Shown here: positions 8,601-16,924 of the stretch, piece after piece | How the letters are laid out: each line of letters begins with the position of its first letter | Numbering within the stretch: the first letter of the stretch is position 1 | Assembly (NCBI GenBank): GCA_963701675.1 | Contig: OY969623.1 | Location: 7,812,001-7,876,000 of the forward strand | DNA: 64,000 nt | From: G963701675 sp963701675 | Lineage (GTDB): Bacteria > Planctomycetota > Planctomycetia > Gemmatales > Gemmataceae | Direction of reading: 5' to 3' | Notes under the pieces: model-generated | The model's input: only the letters and a program-made list of their open reading frames with translations | What the model was told of the DNA's origin: nothing | Databases searched by the model: none | Made by a program: the position numbers and the translations under genes

Positions 8601-10168
8601 ACGCGGACGGCCACGTCGATCTGGCGCTGATGAGCACAACAGGCGATCTGGCTCTGCATTTCGGCGACAGCACCGGAGCGTTTCCATACGCGCCGAGCTA
8701 CGCCGCCGGTGACGGCGCGTATGCCGTGGCCACGGGCGATTTTAATCAGGACGGCCACACCGACCTGGCGGTGGCCAACGGCTTTGAGTACGACGTACAC
8801 ATTCTTTTGGGCTTGGGAGGCGGCACATTCGGCCCGCCCACTCCATTCGACGCCAATCAAAATGCACGCGGCATCGTCGTGGGCTTCTTCAACGGCGATA
8901 ATTATCTCGATATTGCCGTGGCGAACTATGACAACCCCGGTTCGGTAACGGTCCTCATGGGCAATGGCGATGGCTTGTTCCGGGCGCCGGCAACCTATCC
9001 GCTCGCGGAAAGAGCGCAAGCGCTCGCGGCGGCCGATTTCGATGGCGACGGCGACCTCGATCTCGTCGCGGTTCTCCCGATCGCGCACCAGATCAGCGTC
9101 CTTCGCAACAACGGCGACGGCACGTTTGCAGCGGCCGTCGTTTACCCCACGGCGCCGGACCCGAAGGCCGTAGCCGTCGGTGACGTGGACGGCGATGGGG
9201 ACTTCGACGTGACCCTGGCCCATTACAGTCCGAGTGGCTCATCTGTGTTTTTGGGTAAAGGAGACGGCACTTTGGTGAGTTCCATACGGACCACCGTCGG
9301 CACTACACCGACTGGATTGGCGACGGGAGATTTCAACGGCGACGGCCGGGCCGACATCGCCGTCGCGGATCGTACGGGAACCGGCTTGCTGCACGTGCTT
9401 TTGGGAAATGGCAACGGTTCGTTCGGCCCGACCACGTCCTACAGTACAGGGGCCGGCACGCGCGCCGTAGTCGCGGCGGATTTCAACGGCGACGACATCA
9501 TCGACCTGGCCGTGGCCGCCGACACCTCGGGCAGCGTGTTGATCTTGTTGGGCAACGGAAACGGCACTTTCGCTCCCACGGCCGCCTACGGCGGGGGCGC
9601 CAATCCGTGGACGTTGATCGTCGCCGATTTCAACGCCGACGGCCGCCTCGACCTGGCCGCGCCGAGCAATTCCATGGGCGCCAACGTGCAAGTATTGCTG
9701 GGCAACGGCGACGGCACTTTTTCGACGTCCGCCTACGCGGCAGGCTCGCTGGGTGTCGCCCTTGTCGCCGCCGACTTCACCGGCGACGGCTGGACCGACT
9801 TGGCCGCGGGTATGAACATCTTTGGCGGCAGCATCGCGATGCTGGTGAACGCCGCCGACTGGCCGCCGGCGCCGATCAGCGACGGGCCGCGGCGGAGCCA
9901 GCGCGCGACAGCGATGCACTTCGAAACTATCAACGACCACTATGGAGCCGGACTACCGCGAAGCGGTTTGATCGCACAGCCCAGGGTCGCGCAGCGCACC
10001 CTGGGTGTGCCGGTCGACGAAACCACTACCCTGAAAGGGTTGGTTCGCAGCCACTCGATGCAACCCCTTCAGGGTAAGCCAAGGAAGGCGACCGATGACC
10101 CAGGGTGCGCGTTGCGACCCTGGGCTGTGGAATCCAACCCCGTCGGGGTAGAGGAGGAATTGCTATGA
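5642..10168 (+). CDS. Large FG-GAP/VCBS repeat exported protein (1508 aa)
   Basis: ATG 5642 is preferred over the in-frame ATG 5609, because GGAGG (5633-5637) precedes it and the N-terminus then aligns with its paralogues. The signature LELLEGRTLPSF comes at about residues 24-35. Roughly two dozen FG-GAP/VCBS units follow, with motifs such as VADFNGDGDLDIVTAN and LLGNGNGSF, enough for more than one beta-propeller. The shared tail NAADWPPAPISDG comes near residue 1410. The last ~60 codons read through a nested palindrome (9980-10124) and are probably not ancestral coding sequence. The stop TGA overlaps the ATG of the next gene (ATGA at 10165-10168), which suggests translational coupling. Location outside the cytoplasm is inferred. 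Confidence 0.9.
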   Translation: MSHSRGSRNARTPSPRSLRLFLELLEGRTLPSFVTAPVYGAGARARAVAVGDFNGDSQPDLAVANYTNPGTVSVLLATGSGYAAPTAFATGVLPNDVTVADFNGDGDLDIVTANSGAGSVSVLLGNGNGSFAAQVSYTASTNPTAVAVADFNGDTNLDLVVTNTTADTVSVLLGNGNGSFAPHVSSAVGDKPLDVAAQDVSGDGVVDLVTANYVVSVRLGNGNGTFMPRVDYPGGATAQSVAVGDLNADGTPDLVASSTNAVTTLLGTGAGVFQQVDVESTIEYGGPVQVGDIDGDGWEDVVVANGAVGTVGVYEGVGDGRIRPVAPLVAGPQAVSATLADLDGDGLNDLAVANDQSAGTVTVLRSVGIGFFEGTAITVVGVPIAESATADFNGDGHADLAVASDPYYSGGVSVLLGNGNGTFQPRVDYPTSLRTKAVVAADLNDDGHADLATANEGDATVSVLLGNGDGTFQITVSYQVGLAPIDIKAEDFNSDGLLDLISADSVSHTVSVLLNAGAGIFEAPGYQAGAGGHGIALEDLNGDGILDMALCNRGSGLNTSDGKLWVLLGTGGGTFEPPVEYLVGILSVTVLAVDLDGDNAPELLTANNLAGTVSVLRNNGAGTFIQRIDYLAGPAPRGLAAADVDSDGDADVLVTNNVGAGTVSVLLNAGGVLESIPLSELAPNARGTASTDFNNDGRPDLAFTLASAVVILLGDANGTFQPPLVWTAGTALSQLTAADFNSDGNVDLAICEAANGGKVNILMGRGDGSFLPVRSFTAGASPTGIVAADFTGDGRLDLAVTHFTASATVSMLRGTGTGRFRAPVDYATLVNPVSIEAGDFNGDGAPDLAIANAANTINLGVMLNTGSGAFGPAVGYAVGFSGAPVKTRDFDGDGLLDLAVVGFGTVSVLRGNSDGTFAPPTNYPVPDASNLAVGDVNGDGEDDLVVSRRAYVAVLLNAGGTFQPAINSFTQGSAYPVGIFVDIADFNADGHVDLALMSTTGDLALHFGDSTGAFPYAPSYAAGDGAYAVATGDFNQDGHTDLAVANGFEYDVHILLGLGGGTFGPPTPFDANQNARGIVVGFFNGDNYLDIAVANYDNPGSVTVLMGNGDGLFRAPATYPLAERAQALAAADFDGDGDLDLVAVLPIAHQISVLRNNGDGTFAAAVVYPTAPDPKAVAVGDVDGDGDFDVTLAHYSPSGSSVFLGKGDGTLVSSIRTTVGTTPTGLATGDFNGDGRADIAVADRTGTGLLHVLLGNGNGSFGPTTSYSTGAGTRAVVAADFNGDDIIDLAVAADTSGSVLILLGNGNGTFAPTAAYGGGANPWTLIVADFNADGRLDLAAPSNSMGANVQVLLGNGDGTFSTSAYAAGSLGVALVAADFTGDGWTDLAAGMNIFGGSIAMLVNAADWPPAPISDGPRRSQRATAMHFETINDHYGAGLPRSGLIAQPRVAQRTLGVPVDETTTLKGLVRSHSMQPLQGKPRKATDDPGCALRPWAVESNPVGVEEELL
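9980..10124. repeat. Second nested palindromic element
   Basis: Two long imperfect hairpins flank the element: CCCAGGGT...ACCCTGGG at 9980-10005 and its near reverse complement at 10099-10124. Between them, ACCCTGAAAGGGTTGG (10028-10043) and CAACCCCTTCAGGGT (10061-10075) form a second inner pair. The architecture is the same palindrome-of-palindromes seen at 3464 and 13671, but the sequence is unrelated. It lies inside the open reading frame of the 1508-residue protein. Confidence 0.75.
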
Positions 10169-10701
10169 CTCGCAAGAAGGCAGGGGGTCCAATGGTTCGC
10201 CGTTCGAAAATCCCGACGTGCCCACTGATTCTCGAACGCCTGGAGCGCCGCGACGTGCCCAGTTTCGTCACGGCGCCGTCGTACTCGGTTGACGAACCGG
10301 CATTGGCGGTAGCGGCTGGACGATTCAATGGCGATGGGCTAGCCGATCTCGCCGTGGTCGGAGGCGGGAAACTGACGATCCTTGCAGGCCTGGCCGACGG
10401 TAGCTTTAGTCCGATGGTCAGCTATGCACAGGCAGGTCGTGATGTCATCTCAGCAGACCTCACCGGCGACAACGTGCTCGATTTGGCCATAGCCAAGTCT
10501 GGGCCGGGGACCGGATTCGTATACGTGCTTGTCGGCAACGGCAACGGGACTTTTCAGCCTCCGGTCAGCTATGCTGGCATTTCCCCCGGGTCACTCGCAG
10601 CTGGTGACTTCGACGGTGACGGCGACCTCGACCTGGCCGCAGCAAACTGCCCACCCGGCGTCAACGCCGGGCCTATTACCGCGAGGCGGAAAGTCCCGTG
10701 A
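10165..10701 (+). CDS. Truncated FG-GAP repeat protein (178 aa)
   Basis: ATG 10165 has an excellent Shine-Dalgarno, GAGGAGG at 10151-10157, and overlaps the stop of the preceding gene. The N-terminal signature LERLERRDVPSF is followed by about three FG-GAP units (FNGDGLADLAV, FDGDGDLDLAAAN). The protein then stops abruptly: from 10647 the DNA is copy C of the palindromic element, and the last ~17 codons (CPPGVNAGPITARRKVP) are repeat-derived. Full-length relatives in this window have 750-1500 residues, so this is a 5' fragment created by recombination at the repeat. Whether it is still exported or functional is unknown. Confidence 0.8.
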   Translation: MTRKKAGGPMVRRSKIPTCPLILERLERRDVPSFVTAPSYSVDEPALAVAAGRFNGDGLADLAVVGGGKLTILAGLADGSFSPMVSYAQAGRDVISADLTGDNVLDLAIAKSGPGTGFVYVLVGNGNGTFQPPVSYAGISPGSLAAGDFDGDGDLDLAAANCPPGVNAGPITARRKVP

Positions 10702-10710
10702 ACGGGACTG
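10647..10710. repeat. Nested palindromic element, copy C (right end only)
   Basis: These 64 bases match the right end of copies A and B, including CCCGGCGTCAACGCCGGG and the GTGAAC-core hairpin. Like copy A, this copy is followed by ~85 bases of leader that precede the beta-helix gene (compare 3720-3806 with 10711-10795). The left edge abuts FG-GAP coding sequence directly, marking a recombination junction. Confidence 0.8.
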
Positions 10711-10795
10711 TAAGAATGGATCCCGGTTTTGCCGCTGGGAAGTTCGATGGGATTGAATTCGAAATCCATTAGCGTTCTCTGGCCAAGGAGCAAAC

Positions 10796-11967
10796 ATGAA
10801 CCATTCGCGCCGATGCACTCGTCGCCCGCTTGTGTTGGAACCCCTCGAAGATCGCTTCCTAATGGCTGCGTGCCACGTTGTGCGGCTTGCCGATCTCCCC
10901 GGCGGGCACGATCTAGGCAACGGCAATGCCCGCGGTAGTCTGCGCTACTGCATCACCTTCGCTAACGCCAACCCAGGGCCGGACACGATTGATTTCAACG
11001 TCATCGGGACGATCCAGCTCACCAGCGCACTTGGCGGGCTACCTTGGCTGACTTCGGATATGGTCATAACAGGTCCAGGTGCGGACCTGCTGGCGGTGCG
11101 AGGTCCCGGCTGGTGGAGCACTCGTATCTTGACCGTCGATTCCGGGGCCACGGTAACAATCTCGGGGATGACGTTCACCCACAGTTATGGTGACACGGCG
11201 GGGGAGTGGGCGGCATATTCAACTCCGGCACCCTAATGCTCAAGGACTCCACTGTTTCAGACAACAAGGACGTTTTCTCTTCGGTCCCCTATGGCGGCGG
11301 CATCGCCAACACTGGCCACATGACAATTTCAGGCAGCACGATCTCTGACAACGAGTGTTTCTTCGCCGAAGCCGGATCTGACGCGTCCGGCGGCGGCATC
11401 TACAACTTCAACACCGGGGTGATGCAGATCCAAAACAGCACGATCTCCGGGAATTACGGCGAAATTGGAGGCGGAATCTTCAACGCGGGCTCCCTCGCCA
11501 TTCGCAATAGCACGATCGCGAATAATATCACGGCGACACCGGGGTCCGGCGGAGGCATTGTGAATCAGGGGTCACTCATCCTCTACGATACCATCGTCAC
11601 TGGGAGCAAATACTGTCCACAATGCGGTTACGACGACCGCCCTCCGGACTTAAACGGTCCGTTCACCGGCAGCGCCAACCTGATCGGCGGCAACCCGATG
11701 CTCGGACCGCTGCAGTACAACGGCGGCCGCACGATGACCCACGCGCTGCTCCCCGGCAGCCCGGCCATTGATGCCGGGGACAACACCGGCGCTCCCGAGT
11801 TCGACCAGCGCGGGCCGGGGTTTCCGCGAATCGTGAACGGCACGGTCGATATCGGCGCCTTTGAGGTACAGTCCGCGCCCATGCCCGCGCCGCCAATGAT
11901 GCCCACGTATGGATCTGATCTGTTCACTCTCATCCTCGGGACGGCTGATTTCGATGCATTGGATTGA
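10796..11967 (+). CDS. Parallel beta-helix exported protein (one frameshift)
   Basis: This is the paralogue of the gene at 3807. It has ATG 10796, AAGGAG just upstream, N-terminal signature LEPLEDRFLMA, GSLRYCITFANANPGPDTIDF, short TISGSTISDN beta-helix repeats and the anchor-type end SPAIDAGDNTGAP...VDIGAFEVQ. The frame from ATG stops at 11236. Homology continues in the next frame from GGIFNSGTLMLKDSTVSDN to the stop at 11967. The break falls in a run of five G (11200-11204); six G would restore one 391-residue reading frame. It may be a sequence error or a true frameshift. Surface location inferred. Confidence 0.8.
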
Positions 11968-11992
11968 TCAGTCGATGGGGACTGCTTGAGGA

Positions 11993-12022
11993 AGCACAGA
12001 CAGAAATAGAAATGTCTGTGCT
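11993..12022. repeat. Perfect hairpin AGCACAGACA / TGTCTGTGCT
   Basis: It has 10-base perfect arms around a 10-base loop, between the beta-helix gene and the next gene, ending 10 bases before the Shine-Dalgarno of gene 12046. No U-tract follows, so it is not a clear intrinsic terminator. A transcript-processing or dispersed repeat role is possible. Confidence 0.7.
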
Positions 12023-12045
12023 ACCCAAACTGGAGGACTTTCACG

Positions 12046-12942
12046 ATGGACATGAACCGCCGGCAGCAAAAGCCGGTTCGTCTGGCCGCGCATCTTTGTC
12101 TGGAGCCGCTCGAAAATCGCCTACTCCTCACCCACAATCTCATCTACAACGGGGACTTTGAACTTGGCAACGTCGGATTTGGGTCCGACTATACGTACTC
12201 GCCTTCGAACTATTTCGAAGGACGGTACCATGTCGTGTCCAATCCGAAACTCTGGCATCCCCAGGCCGCCTCTTATGGCGACCATACGACCGGCGCCGGC
12301 TTGATGATGGCCGTCAATGGTGCTCTGGTCCCCAATAAAGTGGTGTGGGCCCAGACCGTCAATGTTGCACCTAACAACCGATACGTGTTTTCACTCTGGG
12401 TTTCGAACTGGGATCCGTTTCCATCGGACGCGGTGGCGAAACTCGAATTCAGATTCGATGGTCTCTTGGTCGGCGCCATCGATGCTCCCACCCAGGCCGG
12501 GACGTGGGTGAAATTCGTGACGAAGTGGCATTCAAGGGCTTCCAATCAAGTGACGATCACGATTGTCGATAAGGACCTGACACTTAGCGGCAACGACTTC
12601 GCTCTCGATGACATATCGCTCGTCAGAAACAAACCTGGACCGCCTAGCCCCGATCGCGAGGCTTCCCGCGGTTGGCCACCGCTGCCGACGGGTGACAGGC
12701 CACCTCTAGATGCCTTGTCCGCCGTACCAGTCGATTTCCGCGGCCTGTTTCATCGTGATAGTTGCGACGTCGACCGGCGGGTGTTAGATAAGCAATCGCG
12801 CCCCCGCGATGAATACCTATTCGGGACGCCAGATCAGATGGGTGTCGCCAATCGTCATCTGACTTTCCAACGACTCGAACCCCTGTCAGCGCCAGAGCCT
12901 ACGGATGAAGTCGGCGTTGACAGCTTCGATCTGACTTGGTGA
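12046..12942 (+). CDS. Exported beta-sandwich (NGDFELG...DDISL) protein
   Basis: Start ATG 12046 has GGAGG (12032-12036) upstream. The signature LEPLENRLLLT (residues ~24-34) is followed by a ~180-residue domain beginning NLIYNGDFELGNVGFG and ending DFALDDISL. This is the bracketing pattern of galactose-binding-like/carbohydrate-binding beta-sandwich modules used by secreted proteins. The ~90-residue tail is proline-rich and shows no domain. A close paralogue follows at 12997. Sugar binding is a family-level inference; no ligand can be named. Confidence 0.75.
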   Translation: MDMNRRQQKPVRLAAHLCLEPLENRLLLTHNLIYNGDFELGNVGFGSDYTYSPSNYFEGRYHVVSNPKLWHPQAASYGDHTTGAGLMMAVNGALVPNKVVWAQTVNVAPNNRYVFSLWVSNWDPFPSDAVAKLEFRFDGLLVGAIDAPTQAGTWVKFVTKWHSRASNQVTITIVDKDLTLSGNDFALDDISLVRNKPGPPSPDREASRGWPPLPTGDRPPLDALSAVPVDFRGLFHRDSCDVDRRVLDKQSRPRDEYLFGTPDQMGVANRHLTFQRLEPLSAPEPTDEVGVDSFDLTW

Positions 12943-12996
12943 GCCCAGTAGCGTTACTTCGATGATCTCATTGGCGGACTCACAAGGAGCTTTGCA

Positions 12997-13995
12997 ATGA
13001 ACCAAAAAAAGCAAATGCGATTTCGTACGTCGGCCCGCCTCGGTCTAGAGCCGCTCGAAGGCCGCCTGCTCCCCGCGAATCTGATCCCCAACGGAAACTT
13101 CGAACTCGGCAACTTCGGATTTGGGACCCAACACGTGTATTCGCCGGGAGATATCTTCGACCCGGCCACCTACGATGTTGTGACGAGTCCCAAGCTGTCG
13201 CATCCTGCCGCTGCCTCCTTTGGCGATCATACGACGGGTTCGGGGTTAATGATGGCCGTGAATGGCGCCGTAGTCGCCGATCAGATTGTGTGGACGAGGA
13301 TTGTCAAAGTCGCTCCCAATTCCCCGTATATCTTCTCCGCCTGGGTTTCCAATTGGGATGTGAACCCAAGCCATCCGGTCGCGAAACTCGAATTCAGACT
13401 AAACAATGTCCTGGCTGGGACATTCAACGCCCCGTCGTCGGCCGGCGTTTGGGCGAGGTTCTCGACCGGTTGGTACTCAGGTGCCGCAAACAAACTCAAA
13501 ATCACGATTACGAATCAGGATCTCGCCTATACCGGCAATGACTTCGCCTTGGACGACATATCGCTCATCAGAAACAAACCTGGATTGACTGGCCCGGATC
13601 GCGAGGCTTCCCCCGATTGCCCACCGCTGCCGATCGGCGAGTGTCCACCACCCTTAGGTGCCTCCGCCGTTTTCAGCCTCGTTCACGAGGCTTCCGGCGT
13701 AGCGGTAGTAGGCCCGGCGTTGACGCCGGGTTCACGGACGCCCGCGACGGCCGGAACCCCGTTTACGGGGTTTCTCGATGTTCGGCTTGAGCCAACGAAT
13801 GCAGACGACTCAAGCCAAACTGCGAGAAGCCCCGTGAACGGGGCTGAACCGAACGACGCGTCGCTGCCCACCCGGCGTCAACGCCGGGCCTATTACCGCG
13901 AGGCGGAAAGGCCCGTGAACGGGACTCTGGCAGAGATAAACGGTTCTATTCTGTGGAGTTCGAAGTCAATAGTTTCAACGGCCGACCTCAGATAG
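12997..13995 (+). CDS. Exported beta-sandwich (NGNFELG...DDISL) protein, repeat-derived tail
   Basis: This is a tandem paralogue of gene 12046, with AAGGAG (12984-12989) 7 bases before ATG 12997. The N-terminus has the signature LEPLEGRLLPA, then NLIPNGNFELGNFGFG through DFALDDISLIRNKPG (~residues 27-195). From about residue 225 the frame reads through copy B of the palindromic element (13671-13926), giving the tail FSLVHEASG...ARSPVNGAEPNDASL. That tail is therefore DNA-repeat sequence recruited into the reading frame, not a conserved domain. Carbohydrate-binding role is inferred from the fold pattern only. Confidence 0.75.
   Translation: MNQKKQMRFRTSARLGLEPLEGRLLPANLIPNGNFELGNFGFGTQHVYSPGDIFDPATYDVVTSPKLSHPAAASFGDHTTGSGLMMAVNGAVVADQIVWTRIVKVAPNSPYIFSAWVSNWDVNPSHPVAKLEFRLNNVLAGTFNAPSSAGVWARFSTGWYSGAANKLKITITNQDLAYTGNDFALDDISLIRNKPGLTGPDREASPDCPPLPIGECPPPLGASAVFSLVHEASGVAVVGPALTPGSRTPATAGTPFTGFLDVRLEPTNADDSSQTARSPVNGAEPNDASLPTRRQRRAYYREAERPVNGTLAEINGSILWSSKSIVSTADLR
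13671..13926. repeat. Nested palindromic element, copy B (256 bp)
   Basis: It is collinear with copy A (3464-3719) and exactly as long. The hairpins are cleaner here: CCCGGCGTTGACGCCGGG in the left half is the exact reverse complement of CCCGGCGTCAACGCCGGG in the right half, with a CTTGAG...CTCAAG hairpin in the middle. It lies inside the 3' part of gene 12997. Confidence 0.85.
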
Positions 13996-14108
13996 CTCAA
14001 CGCATTTCTACCCCCTAAGGTCACCACAAACCCACAACGAAGCTAACCACTTGGGACACGACCACGTAAAACGACATCGGGAAAAGTCACTCCACTGCGA
14101 GTTCACCG

Positions 14109-15822
14109 ATGTTTCACGCACGGCATTTCTACGCTGGTCTCCTCATTTCGATCGGTCTCGCTGCTACGAGTCCGGCGGCTGACGAGCAAAAGGCCGACCT
14201 CGTGCTATTGGGCGGCAAGGTCGTCACCGTCGACCCGAAAAAGCCCGCGACGGAAGCGGTTGCCATGCGAGGTGATCGCATCATCGCTGTCGGCAGCGAT
14301 AAAGAAATCTCCACTCACGTCGGCGACGGCACCAAGGTCATTCGGCTGAATGGACGGCTAGCGATTCCCGGATTCATCGAAGGCCACGGTCATTTCATCG
14401 GACTCGGCGAATCGCTCATGACGCTCGACGTTCGAAAAGCAAAATCCTGGGAGGAAATCGTCAAACAGGTCGAGCAGTCCGTGAAGGATGCGCCGGCCGG
14501 CGCATGGATTGTCGGTCGTGGCTGGCACCAGGAGAAATGGGAACGAAAACCGACTCCGGACGTGGATGGATATCCGACGCACGCCGCCCTGAGCCAGGCA
14601 TCGCCGAAGAATCCGGTGCTGCTCACGCATGCCAGCGGGCACATGTGCGTCGCCAACGCGGAGGCGATGCGGTTGGCCGGTGTTGATTCGAAAACGCTAC
14701 CGCCACGCGGCGGCGAAATCCTCCGAGACAAAGACGGCAATCCCGTCGGCATTTTTCGCGAAACGGCCCAAAGTCTCGTGGTGCGGGCTCGGGCAGCCGC
14801 CGAACGCAACCAAACGCCGGAGGAACGCAAGCGCAACCTTTTGCAGGCGATTCAGAAGGCCTCGGATGAATGCCTCAAAAAAGGCGTAACTAGCTTTCAG
14901 GATGCGGGATCATCGTTCGCCGAGATCGATGTGTTTCGGAAGTTGGCGGACGATGCAAAGTTGGACGTTCGGTTATGGGTCATGGCGCGCGACGACAATG
15001 CGGTATTGGCTGATGGTCTTGCGCCATCGGATGATCGGCCATGGCAATAACTACCTCACGGTGCGTGCTATCAAGCGTGCCATCGATGGAGCGCTGGGCC
15101 CCATGCGCCTGGTTGTTGGAGCCCTACGAAGACATGGCTGCGAGTTCCGGGTTGAACACGGCGTCCGTCGAATCCATCCGCGAGACGGCTCGGCTTGCGC
15201 TGCAGCACGACTATCAGCTTTGCGTCCATGCCATCGGCGATCGCGCTAATCGAGAAACCCTGAACATTTTCGAAGAGGCATTTGCAAGCAAACCGTCGAA
15301 CGAGAGTCGGCGGTGGAGAGTGGAACACGCCCAGCATCTGCACCCGGACGACATTCCGCGATTCGCAAAGCTCGGCGTGATTGCGTCGATGCAAGGAATT
15401 CACTGCACGTCCGATGCACCTTTTGTCATTCCGCGGCTAGGACATCGTCGCGCGGAACAGGCGCATACGTCTGGCGGAGTTTGCTCCAGTCCGGCGCCCT
15501 GGTCACGAACGGCACCGACGTGCCGGTCGAAGATGTGAATCCCATCGAGTGTTTCCATGCCACCGTGACACGAAAAACGGCATCGGGCGCCGCATTCTTT
15601 CCCAAGCAGGCGATGACACGAGAGGAAACGTTACGAAGCTATACGCGCGATTGCGCCTATGCGGCGTTCGAGGAAGATCTGAAGGGATCGCTATCTGTCG
15701 GAAAACTGGCCGACATCGTGGTGTTATCGCACGACATTATAACGTGCCCCGATGTGGACATTCAAAAGGCGCAGATCCAATACACGATTGTCGGCGGGAA
15801 GGTCCGATTTGCGGCGGAGTAG
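14109..15822 (+). pseudogene. YtcJ-type metal-dependent amidohydrolase, frameshifted
   Basis: A signal peptide (LLISIGLAATSPAADE) is followed by the amidohydrolase start VLLGGKVVTVDPKKPATEAVA, and by the metal-binding motif FIEGHGHFIGLG (usual HxH). The reading continues in other frames: RMIGHGNNYLTVRAIKRAI, WLLEPYEDM, CVHAIGDRAN (metal/active-site His), VEHAQHLHPDDIPRFAKLG, then YVWRSLLQSGALVTNGTDVPVED and the end QYTIVGGKVRF. Three frame breaks separate these pieces, at about 15027, 15106 and 15461. Together they make a full-length exported amidohydrolase of about 570 residues. Either three sequence errors fell in one gene or it is a recent pseudogene. The substrate is unknown; the family hydrolyses amide or imine bonds with bound metal. 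Confidence 0.8.
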
Positions 15823-15828
15823 CCTTGC

Positions 15829-16737
15829 CTAGTTCCAATCATTCGCCAGCGATTCGCCGCTGCTGGGCGTGCACGCTTCCCACCATGTCTTTCCGCTGAC
15901 CGCTCCGGCAAGGGTTCGCGCGCTGCCGTCGCCGAGCCCAATGGAGATGCCGCCGGGATGTGGCGTCTGGGCTACGAGTGGATTACATGCGGAGTCCCAC
16001 GGGTCGGGCATGATTTGAAACTTTGATTCCGGCCCGGTGGTTTTATAAGCGAACATCGCCATCCAGGTTGGACTATGGGCCCCAACCGCCCACAAGCTTC
16101 CGCCTTTCTCGCCGCATTGGTTGTACTTCTCGGCGAAGAAAATAGTCGTCGACAACCCATCTGGAATGGTGGCGGGAATGCGGGCCTTTCCTTGCCAGCC
16201 ATCGGCTGCGCCGAAACTGAAAATCTGGTAGTTCGCGCCATAGTTGCTCACCGCCCATGACGATTCCGGCGGCGACGGGTCGGATTGGCACTCGAAAATC
16301 TTGATGATGGAGTTGCGGTTGCTGTCGTTTCGATCACCCCATGTCAGATAGGTCGTGATAATCGCCCGGTGGTGCAAGTTGTCTTGTTCGATAAACGGCA
16401 ATAGATGGGCGAGCACGGGGGAGCCATATACGGGATCGTCGAAGTATCCCGGTTCGACGAGGACATCGCCTTCGTAAACGTCCGGATTCCAATGGCGAAA
16501 CTCGCCAAGCAACCCGGCGAACTCGCCATACATGGGCGGTAGCCGGCCGTGGATGTCGTTGCAATTGTGCATCGCCAGCCCGATTTGTTTCAAGTTGCTA
16601 AGGCATTGGGTTCGGTTGGCGGCTTCGCGAGCACGTTGCACGGCTGGAACCAGCAGGCCAACTAACACACCAATGATCGCGATCACGACGAGCAGTTCGA
16701 TCAATGTGAAGCCGTTTGACGGTCGGCGAGCCTGCAT
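15829..16737 (-). CDS. DUF1559 pseudopilin-like protein
   Basis: It starts at ATG 16737 and has 302 residues. The N-terminus RRPSNGFTLIELLVVIAI is a prepilin-type methylation/cleavage site followed by a hydrophobic helix. Next comes the DUF1559 core: AANRTQCLSNLKQIGLAMHN, and near the end the H-x9-DG motif (HPGGISIGLGDG). DUF1559 proteins are a large family in Planctomycetes, with many paralogues per genome, thought to be processed by a type II secretion/type IV pilus-like prepilin peptidase. It is convergent with the amidohydrolase, 6 bases from its stop. Exact role unknown. Confidence 0.93.
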   Translation of the reverse strand: MQARRPSNGFTLIELLVVIAIIGVLVGLLVPAVQRAREAANRTQCLSNLKQIGLAMHNCNDIHGRLPPMYGEFAGLLGEFRHWNPDVYEGDVLVEPGYFDDPVYGSPVLAHLLPFIEQDNLHHRAIITTYLTWGDRNDSNRNSIIKIFECQSDPSPPESSWAVSNYGANYQIFSFGAADGWQGKARIPATIPDGLSTTIFFAEKYNQCGEKGGSLWAVGAHSPTWMAMFAYKTTGPESKFQIMPDPWDSACNPLVAQTPHPGGISIGLGDGSARTLAGAVSGKTWWEACTPSSGESLANDWN

Positions 16738-16924
16738 AACGAAACCCTTCGGTAAACTCTGCGTATCCTTCCAGTCTTAAGAGGATACCCGAAGCAGGAA
16801 GGCCTATACAGGAGTTTCCGGCCGAAGTTGGACTGATTGTGTGCTTGTGATAAGACCGGCGTTCGCGATTTGCCGAATGTGCGGGAGGCTGCCAAAGCCC
16901 ACGGGTCGCAGCACGTGGGCTTGG

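Noticed and set aside
8507..9223. 238-codon minus-strand ORF inside the 1508-residue FG-GAP gene
   Set aside because: It arises from the repeated FG-GAP DNA read backwards; the same pattern recurs in every FG-GAP gene here.
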